From a virus: DNA of 32,323 bases. The notes under the pieces are model-generated. The model was not told the origin of the DNA, ran no database searches, and worked only from the letters and a program-made list of their open reading frames with translations. A program made the translations under genes and the position numbers. Below are positions 21,757-28,940 of this stretch, piece by piece (the stretch's first letter is position 1; each line of letters begins with the position of its first letter). The stretch is taken from the IMG/VR virus record IMGVR_UViG_3300038427_000074, positions 1 to 32,323 of that record. One strand, written 5' to 3'.

Positions 21757-22850
21757 CAATCCAAAAAATATTACATTCAGGAGTTAAGTTAGACGAACTC
21801 GAAGATAAGCATGGTATTTGTGTAAAATATCATCCTGAACTTCCTATAGTTCTTCTTGACTATGATATGATCAATTCTGTAAAGACTGATCCTGCTGTAA
21901 TGGAATGTCGTGGTCTTTGCCTCCATAAAGAAACTTTCGAAATCGTTCAGAAATCATTTACTCGATTTTTCAATTTTGGAGAATACGAAGAACTGACTTC
22001 CCAATTCAACTGGAACGATTTCTCTGCATGGGATAAGATTGATGGTAGCATGATCAAGATTCGTTGGTATAATGACGATTTCTTGATCACTACTCGATTC
22101 TCATTTGCTGATGCTGAATGTGGATTGTCTAGCAAAAGTTGGAGAGAACTTGTTCTTGAATGCTTAAATGATGTTCAGAAAGAAATCATCAAAAATAATT
22201 CTCATATTACATGGGTATTTGAATTCTGTTCGCCCTGGAATCAAGTAGTAAAATATCACGAAACAAATAAATTGGTTTTGTTGCTCATGACCGATAAAGG
22301 TAAAGAATATTCTCAATCGTTTGTAGATAATTCTGCTTATGTATGGGGATTTGTCCGTCCTAAAGAACATCATTTCAAGTCAGATGAAGAATGTTTTGCA
22401 TACCTGGATAAACTGAACGAAGAACGTTCTACTGACGAAGGGTTTGTCTTGATCGATTCAAATGGTTTGAGGTTGAAGATTAAGAATAAGTATTATGTTC
22501 TGCTTCATTCGTTGAATGGTAATGGGGAAATGACTTCTTTGAAGAAACTGTTGCCGGTTATATTGAACGGCGAAATAGACGAAATCATTTCTTATTTTCC
22601 TCATTTGACAGACATTGTTTCTGATGTCAAAATGAGATTGGATTCCCTTATGGCAGAACTTTTGATCGTATGGGATTGTGCAAAAGACATCGAATCACAA
22701 AAGGATTTTGCTAATAAGATCATTCCTTTAACTAAAATGTCTTCTATCCTTTTCAAAGTTAGAAAAGCTGGCGGAGATATTAAGGATGTTGCAGCAGAAT
22801 TCAAAAAATCAGAAGGACTGTTGATAAAAATAATTGACATTGATCTCTAA
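21750..22850 (+). CDS. rnlA: RNA ligase, T4 Rnl1 type
   Basis: A 366-residue ligase (T4 Rnl1: 374). Motifs: ECRG near residue 52, at the same distance from the start as in T4; nucleotidyl-Lys motif DKIDGSM (Lys96; T4 Lys99); EFCSPWNQVV (motif IIIa region); DEGFVLID (motif IV); LKIKNKYYV (motif V); then a helical C-terminal domain. Rnl1 repairs tRNA cut by host anticodon nucleases. I start at ATG 21750 for the T4-like N-terminus, although no ribosome-binding site precedes it; the frame stays open further upstream (a TTG at 21672) and coupling to the small upstream reading frame is possible. Confidence 0.9.
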   Translation: MLTIQKILHSGVKLDELEDKHGICVKYHPELPIVLLDYDMINSVKTDPAVMECRGLCLHKETFEIVQKSFTRFFNFGEYEELTSQFNWNDFSAWDKIDGSMIKIRWYNDDFLITTRFSFADAECGLSSKSWRELVLECLNDVQKEIIKNNSHITWVFEFCSPWNQVVKYHETNKLVLLLMTDKGKEYSQSFVDNSAYVWGFVRPKEHHFKSDEECFAYLDKLNEERSTDEGFVLIDSNGLRLKIKNKYYVLLHSLNGNGEMTSLKKLLPVILNGEIDEIISYFPHLTDIVSDVKMRLDSLMAELLIVWDCAKDIESQKDFANKIIPLTKMSSILFKVRKAGGDIKDVAAEFKKSEGLLIKIIDIDL

Positions 22851-22868
22851 AGGTGGTAAGATATAAAT

Positions 22869-23144
22869 ATGAAATTCATAGTTTTTAGAACAAAAGATCG
22901 AAATGCTGGAATAGCTCCTTGTATCGGAGCAGTTCTAAAAGAGATTTATAGATCTTCCTGGGAAGAGGAAGACGAAGGGTTTGCTGTATGGGAAGTAGAA
23001 TTATCAACTATGGAAATTTTTCAACATTTTGTACAAATGTATAAAAAAATAGTTGTTCATAATGATATCAGTTGTTTTTATGAATTACCAGAAGACTATT
23101 CTGATCAACAAGTAATAGAAATCTATGATGGATATAGAGAATAG
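22869..23144 (+). CDS. Hypothetical protein (91 aa)
   Basis: A 91-residue acidic protein (starts MKFIVFRTKDRNAG), probably alpha/beta, with a Trp-rich middle (SSWEEEDEGFAVWEVE). AAGGTGG lies ten bases before the ATG. It follows the Rnl1-type ligase by 18 bases in the same operon. No family recognised. Confidence 0.72.
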   Translation: MKFIVFRTKDRNAGIAPCIGAVLKEIYRSSWEEEDEGFAVWEVELSTMEIFQHFVQMYKKIVVHNDISCFYELPEDYSDQQVIEIYDGYRE

Positions 23145-23152
23145 AGGAAGCT

Positions 23153-23344
23153 ATGGCACTTAATACAAACAAAATGACAGCAGATGATCTAGCAGAAATC
23201 AGTAAGATGAAAACTGATACTCTACTAGAACTTTATGGAATCACTTTCGATATGATTCAGAAAATGCTTCTGGAAGAAATATTCAGATTAAGAGGAATAG
23301 AGATTCCAATAGAGATACTTGAACCACCGAAACAATGTGCGTAA
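23153..23344 (+). CDS. Hypothetical protein (63 aa)
   Basis: A 63-residue helical protein (MALNTNKMTADDLAEIS...), with AGAGGAAGCT before the ATG. Three helices can be imagined from its pattern of hydrophobic residues. No family recognised. Confidence 0.7.
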   Translation: MALNTNKMTADDLAEISKMKTDTLLELYGITFDMIQKMLLEEIFRLRGIEIPIEILEPPKQCA

Positions 23345-23353
23345 ACTAAAGTT

Positions 23354-23416
23354 GTGTTGTACATCGGCTTCATTGTTATACTAGTAGTTTCACTAATCGT
23401 AATATTCACGTTCTAG
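23354..23416 (+). CDS. Possible hydrophobic peptide (20 aa) after a stop codon
   Basis: In the same frame and three codons after the stop of the 63-residue gene, a GTG opens a 20-residue stretch that is almost entirely hydrophobic (LYIGFIVILVVSLIVIFTF) and ends in TAG just before the next ribosome-binding site. It has no ribosome-binding site of its own. It could be a coupled membrane peptide, a read-through extension that anchors the upstream protein, or chance. Confidence 0.3.
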   Translation: MLYIGFIVILVVSLIVIFTF

Positions 23417-23425
23417 GAGGACTAA

Positions 23426-24037
23426 ATGGATAAAATAAGAGAATGGACAGAAATTGGTAAGATGATGGAAGCATTGAAAAAGAATGCTCCGAAGAAATCG
23501 TTTTTGATGGATGAAGTTGATATGACTATATACGAAGAAGTAAAAGATTTATACTTCAGAAATATTCTCAATATCAACGATTATGTAAAAGTAGATTTGT
23601 CTCTTAAAGAAGATGTTTATGTAAATCTTATGTCACAAGCTGACGAACGAGAAATTCCTTTTGATGAAATTATAAACAAAGCTTTAGATCAAGTAATAGA
23701 AAAAGCTTCAGGCCATGCCGGATATCCACAATATGAATATCGTTATCTTGAGATTGGTGAATATATGGAAGAAGGGGATGAATTCTCTGAAAATGATAGT
23801 GAATGGATGCCAGTAAATATATTCCCCCAAAAAGAACGAAATATATTTACGAACGGTAATAGTATAGTAAGACGAAAGATTAAAGAACCACAATATCGTC
23901 TTTTGAATTATCGTGAAAAGGTAGAAGAAGGGGATGAATGGTTAAATACATGTTCTCATGAATGGATAAAAACCATTTGGCCTTTTCCTCCTGTGTATCA
24001 GATTGACAGATCAGCAACTTATCGTAGAAAAATTTAA
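23426..24037 (+). CDS. Hypothetical protein with two C-terminal repeats
   Basis: A 203-residue protein. The first 95 residues are helical and may hold a ribbon-helix-helix-like segment (VKVDLSLKEDVYVNLMSQ). The C-terminal half is two repeats of about 50 residues: YRYLEIGEYMEEGDEF...EWMPV...YRRKI-like and YRLLNYREKVEEGDEW...EWIKT...ATYRRKI. The Y-R-L...EEGDE...EW...(V/Y)RRKI pattern is a small domain I have seen as repeats in phage proteins, without known function. Strong ribosome-binding site (AGGAGGACTAA). Confidence 0.78.
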   Translation: MDKIREWTEIGKMMEALKKNAPKKSFLMDEVDMTIYEEVKDLYFRNILNINDYVKVDLSLKEDVYVNLMSQADEREIPFDEIINKALDQVIEKASGHAGYPQYEYRYLEIGEYMEEGDEFSENDSEWMPVNIFPQKERNIFTNGNSIVRRKIKEPQYRLLNYREKVEEGDEWLNTCSHEWIKTIWPFPPVYQIDRSATYRRKI

Positions 24038-24055
24038 CTAACGAAAGGAAAACAA

Positions 24056-24139
24056 ATGGGAAAGTTTAAAGCAACAATGGCAGTAGCACCGTTTGTCGCT
24101 GTTACTGCTATCGTTGTAGCTCTTAATCTCTTCGGTTAA
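24056..24139 (+). CDS. Small membrane protein (27 aa)
   Basis: A 27-residue protein: a short basic N-terminus (MGKFKAT) then one membrane span (MAVAPFVAVTAIVVALNL). AAAGGAAAACAA precedes the ATG and an intrinsic terminator follows 22 bases later. Single-span phage microproteins of this type are often host-directed, but the function is unknown. Confidence 0.7.
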   Translation: MGKFKATMAVAPFVAVTAIVVALNLFG

Positions 24140-24156
24140 AAGATTGTAAAAAGTAT

Positions 24157-24207
24157 TAGACAAATTCCTAAACTTATGCTATTCTAAGTGTAAGTTTAGG
24201 AATTTTT
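24157..24207 (+). promoter_or_regulatory. Promoter embedded in an intrinsic terminator
   Basis: A perfect 15-bp stem (24162-24176 with 24191-24205) followed by T-rich sequence makes a strong terminator for upstream transcripts. Superimposed on it is a promoter: TAGACA (24157-24162), 17-base spacer ending ATGC, TATTCT (24180-24185), its -10 lying in the 14-base loop. Transcription would start at the 3' arm, so the new transcript cannot form the stem. Confidence 0.82.
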
Positions 24208-24220
24208 ATTTGGAGGATAA

Positions 24221-24580
24221 ATGAATTATACAACTGTATGTAAACATGGAGTAGACGGATTTGAATTTCACTGTTCAGAATGTTGTGCAGACGAAATTCG
24301 TAATCTTGAAATGGAACTCGATTCTTTAAAGAATCCTGCATACTGTGAAAAGTGTGGTTCGTGTGGAGAAGAAGGATGCTGTTCTCCAGGCAAATGTAAA
24401 ACTGTACAAGGACTTTACTGTGATAGTAACGTCAAATCCTGGGAAGATATGAACAACGAAGTTGATAAATATTATCAGCTAAAAGATAAACTAAAAGAAT
24501 ATCTTTCTCTTGCTTCCTGTGACGGTAGACCTATCAGAAAGCAATTAAGAAAAGAGTTACAGGAGTTGATTGATGAATGA
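24221..24580 (+). CDS. Cys-rich protein (119 aa)
   Basis: A 119-residue protein with about 13 cysteines in its first 70 residues: CKHG, HCSECC, CEKCGSCGEEGCC, and C-x3-C further on, indicating two or more zinc sites. A coiled-coil-like helical C-terminus follows. Ribosome-binding site TGGAGGATAA. First gene behind the embedded promoter. No family recognised. Confidence 0.78.
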   Translation: MNYTTVCKHGVDGFEFHCSECCADEIRNLEMELDSLKNPAYCEKCGSCGEEGCCSPGKCKTVQGLYCDSNVKSWEDMNNEVDKYYQLKDKLKEYLSLASCDGRPIRKQLRKELQELIDE

Positions 24581-24800
24581 AATTGGCAGCAAAGAATGGT
24601 TTAACAGTCTTCCTATAAACGAATTAGAAGAAGGAAATGATATAATAAAGAACAAAGTAAAGTGTTATGTAGAAGAAGACGATGAAGGAGATTATGTAAT
24701 CATATTTGAAGATACTTGTTTCTCTGGTGGATTTTCCGAATCATATCAGGAAGCATGTAAAATAGCTGAAAGATGGAATAAGAAAGCAATGAGAGGTTAA
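24573..24800 (+). CDS. Hypothetical protein (75 aa)
   Basis: A 75-residue acidic protein (MNEIGSKEWFNSLP...), with AGGAG seven bases before the ATG, inside the end of the preceding gene. The sequence DDEGDYVIIFEDTCFSGGFSESYQEACKIAERW suggests a small alpha/beta domain. Its stop lies 17 bases before the end of a convergent homing gene. Confidence 0.73.
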   Translation: MNEIGSKEWFNSLPINELEEGNDIIKNKVKCYVEEDDEGDYVIIFEDTCFSGGFSESYQEACKIAERWNKKAMRG

Positions 24801-24816
24801 GATGCCGAGTGATATA

Positions 24817-25587
24817 TTATAGCAAATGTTTAATTATATGATGTTTTCTTTTTAAGAAAAATAGAGCATCTTTATATAGATATTGAAGAAAAGCAACTTT
24901 ATCTCCTAAAATAATAAAATTAGAACGACTTCCTTCTTTGTATGTTTTATTATGTATACTAAAAGGAAACTCTATTCTATTTGCTATAAAATTCCAATTT
25001 TGGTTGATATTGGACGTGATTTTTATTTCTGGAGATCGATTTTTTCTTATATAAAAACAACCATCACCATCGATTATACCACGTAAGAAATGATTGAATA
25101 GATAAGCAGAAACAGCAGACGAATCAATTCTAAACTTTAGATTGATAAAATTATCATAAACTTCTTTAGAATTTAGATTCCAATGTGCGGTTTTAGAAAT
25201 TTTTTTGGTCTGTTTATTAAAAGTAGTATAGATTTTATACGATCCTCCAAAATAAGATACTATAAAATCTAAAATTTCTTTATCTTTTGGATGCATACTA
25301 ATGACTAAACTTTTAATACTTGCAATATTTTTTCGTGGAGCATTCATCAAACAACCATCTGCCCACAAAAAACCAAAGATATATGCTTTTTCTTGTGTAT
25401 CGATAGTTTCGAAATAATCTATTATAGGATGTTTTCTAGGAGAAAAATTTTGAAGTTTGTTTCGTTCAGTTAAAGTGCATTGTTTACATTTTGGTTTGTA
25501 ATTATAAATTTTTTTAAGAGTTGTACTATACTTGAATTGTCGTTCTTTATTGCAAGTTTCACATAAACAAGTTTTCCATATCATCAT
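24817..25587 (-). CDS. LAGLIDADG-type homing endonuclease
   Basis: A 256-residue protein on the strand opposite its neighbours. An N-terminal zinc finger (CLCETC...CKQC) precedes two LAGLIDADG motifs: YIFGFLWADGCL (near residue 72) and FLRGIIDGDGCFYI (near residue 168), each with its catalytic Asp. Two motifs in one chain make a monomeric enzyme. It sits immediately before the gp47-like gene, sharing with it a divergent control region that contains two late promoters. AAAGGAGAAATTATA is the ribosome-binding site. Confidence 0.88.
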   Translation of the reverse strand: MMIWKTCLCETCNKERQFKYSTTLKKIYNYKPKCKQCTLTERNKLQNFSPRKHPIIDYFETIDTQEKAYIFGFLWADGCLMNAPRKNIASIKSLVISMHPKDKEILDFIVSYFGGSYKIYTTFNKQTKKISKTAHWNLNSKEVYDNFINLKFRIDSSAVSAYLFNHFLRGIIDGDGCFYIRKNRSPEIKITSNINQNWNFIANRIEFPFSIHNKTYKEGSRSNFIILGDKVAFLQYLYKDALFFLKRKHHIIKHLL

Positions 25588-25593
25588 TATAAT

Positions 25594-25648
25594 TTCTCCT
25601 TTGTTTTATTTATACTTTTTGGAGATTTTATAAATAACTTTAGGAGAA
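25594..25648. promoter_or_regulatory. Symmetrical divergent late-promoter switch
   Basis: TTCTCCT (25594-25600) and AGGAGAA (25642-25648) form a 7-bp inverted repeat. Each arm covers the ribosome-binding site of one of the two divergent genes. The loop holds TATAAATA on the minus strand (25614-25607) for the homing gene and TATAAATA on the plus strand (25629-25636) for the gp47-like gene. A shorter TCTCC/GGAGA pairing (25595-25599 with 25621-25625) is also possible. Confidence 0.68.
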
Positions 25649-25651
25649 TAT

Positions 25652-26395
25652 ATGATTGCTTTTTTTACAGATGCTCACTTTGGTACTCAAAATTCTAATA
25701 AAGAAATATTTGAAACTATGATGAAATTTTACGAAACTCAGTTTTTTCCTTTTTTGATTTCTAAAAATATTAAAGAAGTTATCCATTTAGGAGACTTGAT
25801 GAATGATAGAGCAAAAATAGATTTATATCTTCAACAAGAACTAAAACAAAGATTTTTTAATTGGTTTGAAAAAAACGAAACCAAACTTCATCTTCTAGTC
25901 GGTAATCATGATCTTTATTTTAAGAATACTCTTTCTCATCATTACTTTAAAGAAAACGTAAACGAATTCAAGTATATCAGATACTATGATGAGATTTCAG
26001 TGCTCGAAATCGATCCGTATATATTTGTTATGGTTCCCTGGATTACCGGCAGCATGACCGATGTTAAGCTTCCTACAGGAGATATTTGTTGTCTGCATGG
26101 AGAAATCAAAGGGTTCAATAAAGTAAAAGGATGCGAATGTACAGACGGAATCGAGCTATCTTTCTTCAAATCTTTTCAAAAGATTCTCTCTGGACATTTT
26201 CATAACTACCAGGAAAAAGAAAACTGTATGTATATCGGCAATCCATATCAGAAAGATTTCAATGATTTTGGTGAACAGAAAGGTTTCTGGACACTAGATG
26301 ATTCGTATAGTTTTACATTTCATGAAAATACTATTTGCCCGAAGTTTGTAAAGATAGTATATTCTGATAATAAGATAGAAGTATCAGGAGATTAA
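25652..26395 (+). CDS. 47: SbcD/gp47-type nuclease subunit
   Basis: A 247-residue metallophosphoesterase with FFTDAHFGT (D-x-H), HLGDLMNDR (GD), VGNHDLYFKN (GNHD), CLHGEIKGF and LSGHFHNY (GHxH), followed by YIGNPYQ...GFWTLD, which parallels T4 gp47 closely. In T4, gp46/gp47 resect DNA ends for recombination and degrade host DNA. This copy is about 90 residues shorter than T4 gp47, lacking the C-terminal region that contacts gp46. No gp46 gene is visible; the next genes are small. Ribosome-binding site AGGAGAATAT. Confidence 0.87.
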   Translation: MIAFFTDAHFGTQNSNKEIFETMMKFYETQFFPFLISKNIKEVIHLGDLMNDRAKIDLYLQQELKQRFFNWFEKNETKLHLLVGNHDLYFKNTLSHHYFKENVNEFKYIRYYDEISVLEIDPYIFVMVPWITGSMTDVKLPTGDICCLHGEIKGFNKVKGCECTDGIELSFFKSFQKILSGHFHNYQEKENCMYIGNPYQKDFNDFGEQKGFWTLDDSYSFTFHENTICPKFVKIVYSDNKIEVSGD

Positions 26396-26396
26396 A

Positions 26397-26555
26397 ATGA
26401 AACTTAAATTTGTATGGGTAGATGAACTAGCGAGAGATTCTTATTCTCTTACAATGAGTGATGGAAATGGTAAAGATTATACTGTGGAAAAATTAGATTA
26501 TGAATCACTCATAAAGATATACAATGCAATAAAAGAAGCATTGACAAAACCATGA
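26397..26555 (+). CDS. Small hypothetical protein (52 aa)
   Basis: A 52-residue protein (MKLKFVWVDELARDSYSL...) with AGGAGATTAAA before the ATG, one base after the gp47-like stop, and a stop overlapping the next start (ATGA). Function unknown. Confidence 0.73.
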   Translation: MKLKFVWVDELARDSYSLTMSDGNGKDYTVEKLDYESLIKIYNAIKEALTKP

Positions 26556-26785
26556 TAATCACAATCAGAAATCCAGACACATTAGAAATAGTTCAAACCT
26601 TAGACGATCATGATTATGCTTGTCCTGCTTCTAGAGGAGGACAACCGATCAACGAAGCGTGTGGTGGTTGTGTCGGCTGTTTGGAAATACAAGCTTGTCA
26701 TTATGGATATCTTATAGAATATGACGGAGAACCTGCTGAAAAGTTTTTCGATGCAAAACTAATTGATGATTATTTTAAGGAGTAA
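26552..26785 (+). CDS. Cys-rich protein (77 aa)
   Basis: A 77-residue acidic protein with five cysteines in the middle, CPAS...CGGCVGC...C, which could form a zinc or iron-sulfur site. It overlaps the previous gene and is followed after four bases by another metal-site protein. No family recognised. Confidence 0.73.
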   Translation: MIITIRNPDTLEIVQTLDDHDYACPASRGGQPINEACGGCVGCLEIQACHYGYLIEYDGEPAEKFFDAKLIDDYFKE

Positions 26786-26788
26786 ACT

Positions 26789-27025
26789 ATGGTAAAATAT
26801 TACTGTGATTGTTGTTTGAAAGAAGCAAAGCATCTGAATTCATTTGAATATCTTTGTCATCTTGAGGATATATTTACAGGCAAAATGACTGGTTATGTTG
26901 ATGGTGATATGACTCCGATTAGCGGAAGGGTAGTAGAAAAAAATTTTTGCCACAAATGTTATAACAAAATTGTGTCAAAAGCAGTGCAAGAATTTTATCT
27001 TAATAGGATGATAAACAATGAGTAA
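26789..27025 (+). CDS. Zinc-binding protein (78 aa)
   Basis: A 78-residue protein opening YYCDCCLKE and closing FCHKCYNK, four or five cysteines arranged as a treble-clef-like zinc site. AAGGAG precedes the ATG. The last eight bases overlap the start of the HNH-AP2 homing gene. No family recognised. Confidence 0.75.
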   Translation: MVKYYCDCCLKEAKHLNSFEYLCHLEDIFTGKMTGYVDGDMTPISGRVVEKNFCHKCYNKIVSKAVQEFYLNRMINNE

Positions 27026-27533
27026 AATAATATCATTAGGTTCTAAAAAATATCCTGGATATAAATGTATAGTCGATGATGAAGATTACAATCTTCTTGT
27101 ACAATATAGATGGAGTCCTTTTGTCAATCCTAAAAAAAATACTATTTATGCACAAACTAATATGAATAATAAACATGTATATATTCATAGATTTATAATG
27201 AATTTTAATGGTTTTGATATCAATAATAGAATGATAGATCATAAAGATCATGATGGAATGAATAACCAAAAATATAATCTTAGAGTTTGTTCAAATGCTG
27301 ATAATTTACATAATTCTGTTAAACCAAAACATGGAATAATATCTAAATATAAAGGGGTTACATTCAACAAACATGCTAAAAAATTTCAATCTCAAATTCA
27401 TTTAGATTATTCTACTATCTATATCGGACTTTACATTTCAGAGGAAGAAGCTGCTCTTGCTTATAACAAAAAAGCAATAGAACTTTTTGGAGAATATGCT
27501 CTCTTAAATATAGTTGAGGAGAATTTAAATTGA
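27018..27533 (+). CDS. HNH homing endonuclease with AP2 DNA-binding domain
   Basis: A 171-residue protein. HNH nuclease: YIHRFIM, then MIDHKDHDGMNNQKYNLRVC with the His-Asn-Asn pattern. AP2-like domain: SKYKGVTFNKHAKKFQSQI...YIGLYISEEEAALAYNKKAIELFGEYA. This HNH-AP2 pair is a standard mobile-endonuclease architecture. Unlike the other homing genes here it has the same direction as its neighbours and overlaps both of them (8 bases before, 4 after), with no late promoter, so it is woven into the operon. Its last codons (GAGGAGAAT) give the ribosome-binding site for the next gene. Confidence 0.9.
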   Translation: MSKIISLGSKKYPGYKCIVDDEDYNLLVQYRWSPFVNPKKNTIYAQTNMNNKHVYIHRFIMNFNGFDINNRMIDHKDHDGMNNQKYNLRVCSNADNLHNSVKPKHGIISKYKGVTFNKHAKKFQSQIHLDYSTIYIGLYISEEEAALAYNKKAIELFGEYALLNIVEENLN

Positions 27534-27868
27534 AAACAATAACTCCTGAACAAGCTATTGAAATAGCTAAGAATAATTACGTTAAGATTATTTTGAAAGA
27601 TGTTTCTAATCAAAAAAAGTTTGACAAATTCTTACAAAGCATGTTACTATCTTCCAGGGATGGTTACAAAATTGAATGCATAGATCAGAATGAAATTCTG
27701 GATACCATCGACACAAAGAAATTAGAAGAGAACATAACAGAAAACTCTTCTGTGTTGGAAGTATCAAATTCTTATGTTGATGGATTAACCTTTGGAGATG
27801 GAATCGACCAAGAAAAGATTAGAGAATGTTTAAAAGAATTATACTTGGAAGCATTACAAGAATCGTAA
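27530..27868 (+). CDS. Hypothetical protein (112 aa), TTG start
   Basis: A 112-residue acidic protein (KTITPEQAIEIAKNNYVK...). The start is TTG, overlapping the HNH-AP2 stop, with GAGGAG eight bases upstream; there is no ATG nearby. A promoter-like TTGACA...TGT-TACTAT (27621-27650) lies within the gene. A late promoter follows right after the stop. No family recognised. Confidence 0.75.
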   Translation: MKTITPEQAIEIAKNNYVKIILKDVSNQKKFDKFLQSMLLSSRDGYKIECIDQNEILDTIDTKKLEENITENSSVLEVSNSYVDGLTFGDGIDQEKIRECLKELYLEALQES

Positions 27869-27869
27869 G

Positions 27870-28016
27870 TATAAATAGAATATACCAAATAGAAAGAAGG
27901 TGATGCCTATAATCTATAGCCATTCGTAAACAACTAGATTGTATAGAGAAATTTAAAATACACACTCAAAGAGTTTGAATTTCTTGTAAAGGTTTGGTTG
28001 ATAAGGGAGACTACAG
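27870..28016 (+). promoter_or_regulatory. Late promoter and long leader of the lytic transglycosylase
   Basis: TATAAATA (27870-27877) begins one base after the previous stop. The leader of about 135 bases contains small stems such as AATCTA/TAGATT and GAAATT/AATTTC. I see no convincing gene in it. A late promoter fits a cell-wall enzyme. Confidence 0.65.
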
Positions 28017-28568
28017 ATGAAATTAATTTTTCTTCTAACAGCATTAGCAATAACATTATCAATACCGGCAATAGCAAATGTGCCGACATATAACTTTAAC
28101 GATTATTATCAATATGGAAAAGAAGCAACTAAGCTTGCTCAACGAGTAAAAAGATTTTCAGTAAAATACAAATATCCATTAGAATACAAAACAGATATGG
28201 ATTTGGTTGAAACCTGTGGAATGTTATGTAAATATTCTAAATATTCACACTTTGACAAGTATGAGCTTACAACTACTGTTCTAAAAGAAAGTAGATTCAA
28301 TCCAAAAGCTTTTAACAAAAAGGACGGTGGAATAGGACTCGGACAGCTTACTAAAATAAAAACATGGCACAAAGATACATTGTTCTGGATGACAAAACCA
28401 TTCGACAAAGATCAAAATATCAAAGGAATGATATTCGTATTGGAGGATAATCTTAGAACATATAAACAAAAAGCAAAGGCAATTCAGACATATAACGGAT
28501 TTCATTACAGAAGTATTGTATACAGAAACGATTTCTATAGAATCAAAGAACGATTGAAATCAGTATAG
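28017..28568 (+). CDS. Secreted lytic transglycosylase (SLT-like)
   Basis: A 183-residue protein with a signal peptide (MKLIFLLTALAITLSIPAIA, probable cleavage after ANA-like AIAN) and a lysozyme-like SLT domain: LKESRFNPKAF holds the catalytic Glu, GGIGLGQLT is the GLxQ motif, and AIQTYNGF the AYN-like motif. Such enzymes cleave peptidoglycan. Here it may be an endolysin exported by the Sec system, or a spanin-like helper; no holin is named, but small membrane proteins follow directly. Ribosome-binding site is AAGGGAGACTACAG. Confidence 0.87.
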   Translation: MKLIFLLTALAITLSIPAIANVPTYNFNDYYQYGKEATKLAQRVKRFSVKYKYPLEYKTDMDLVETCGMLCKYSKYSHFDKYELTTTVLKESRFNPKAFNKKDGGIGLGQLTKIKTWHKDTLFWMTKPFDKDQNIKGMIFVLEDNLRTYKQKAKAIQTYNGFHYRSIVYRNDFYRIKERLKSV

Positions 28569-28607
28569 TATGTATATAAAATTTAGACTTACTATGTATA
28601 AAAGTTC

Positions 28608-28636
28608 TTGACATTCAAATAGAAGTATGATAGACT
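28608..28636 (+). promoter_or_regulatory. Early-type promoter
   Basis: TTGACA (28608-28613), 17-base spacer ending ATGA, TAGACT (28631-28636). Drives the 63-residue membrane protein. Confidence 0.83.
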
Positions 28637-28671
28637 TGCCCAAGATGTAAAATAAAACTAAGGAGAACGAA

Positions 28672-28863
28672 ATGAGAGTGGGTGGTCTTTTGTATCTGTT
28701 GATATGTGCAGGAACTGGTATGATCGGTTATGAGAAATATCATAGTGTGGTTTGGGCGATTGTAGACTTTTTCTTCACTCCTCTTACTTGGCTTATATGG
28801 GTATGTTCTCATGGTGTTACCTTGACTTTGATCAAACACACCTTTGTATGGTTCTTCGTTTGA
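28672..28863 (+). CDS. Small membrane protein (63 aa)
   Basis: A 63-residue protein with two hydrophobic segments (GGLLYLLICAGTGMIGY and VVWAIVDFFFTPLTWLIWV) and a third weaker one at the C-terminus. AAGGAGAACGAA precedes the ATG. It has its own early promoter although it follows the lysis enzyme, so it is more likely an early host-acting membrane protein than a holin; both remain possible. Confidence 0.75.
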   Translation: MRVGGLLYLLICAGTGMIGYEKYHSVVWAIVDFFFTPLTWLIWVCSHGVTLTLIKHTFVWFFV

Positions 28864-28872
28864 AAATAGTTG

Positions 28873-28901
28873 TTGACATTTGAATCAAAGTATGGTAGAG
28901 T
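28873..28901 (+). promoter_or_regulatory. Early-type promoter
   Basis: TTGACA (28873-28878), 17-base spacer ending ATGG, TAGAGT (28896-28901). Drives the 118-residue gene. Confidence 0.83.
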
Positions 28902-28940
28902 TGATTCATAGGATAACAATAAAACTAAAAGGGAGAATTT

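Noticed and set aside
22862-22869. TATAAATA overlapping the ATG of the 91-residue gene
   Set aside because: A transcript from it would begin downstream of the start codon, and AAGGTGG upstream supports read-through expression; likely chance in AT-rich DNA.
27621-27650. Promoter-like TTGACA and TGT-TACTAT inside the 112-residue gene
   Set aside because: It fits the family loosely (18-base spacer) but has no gene start close downstream other than one already behind a late promoter; not listed as a feature.
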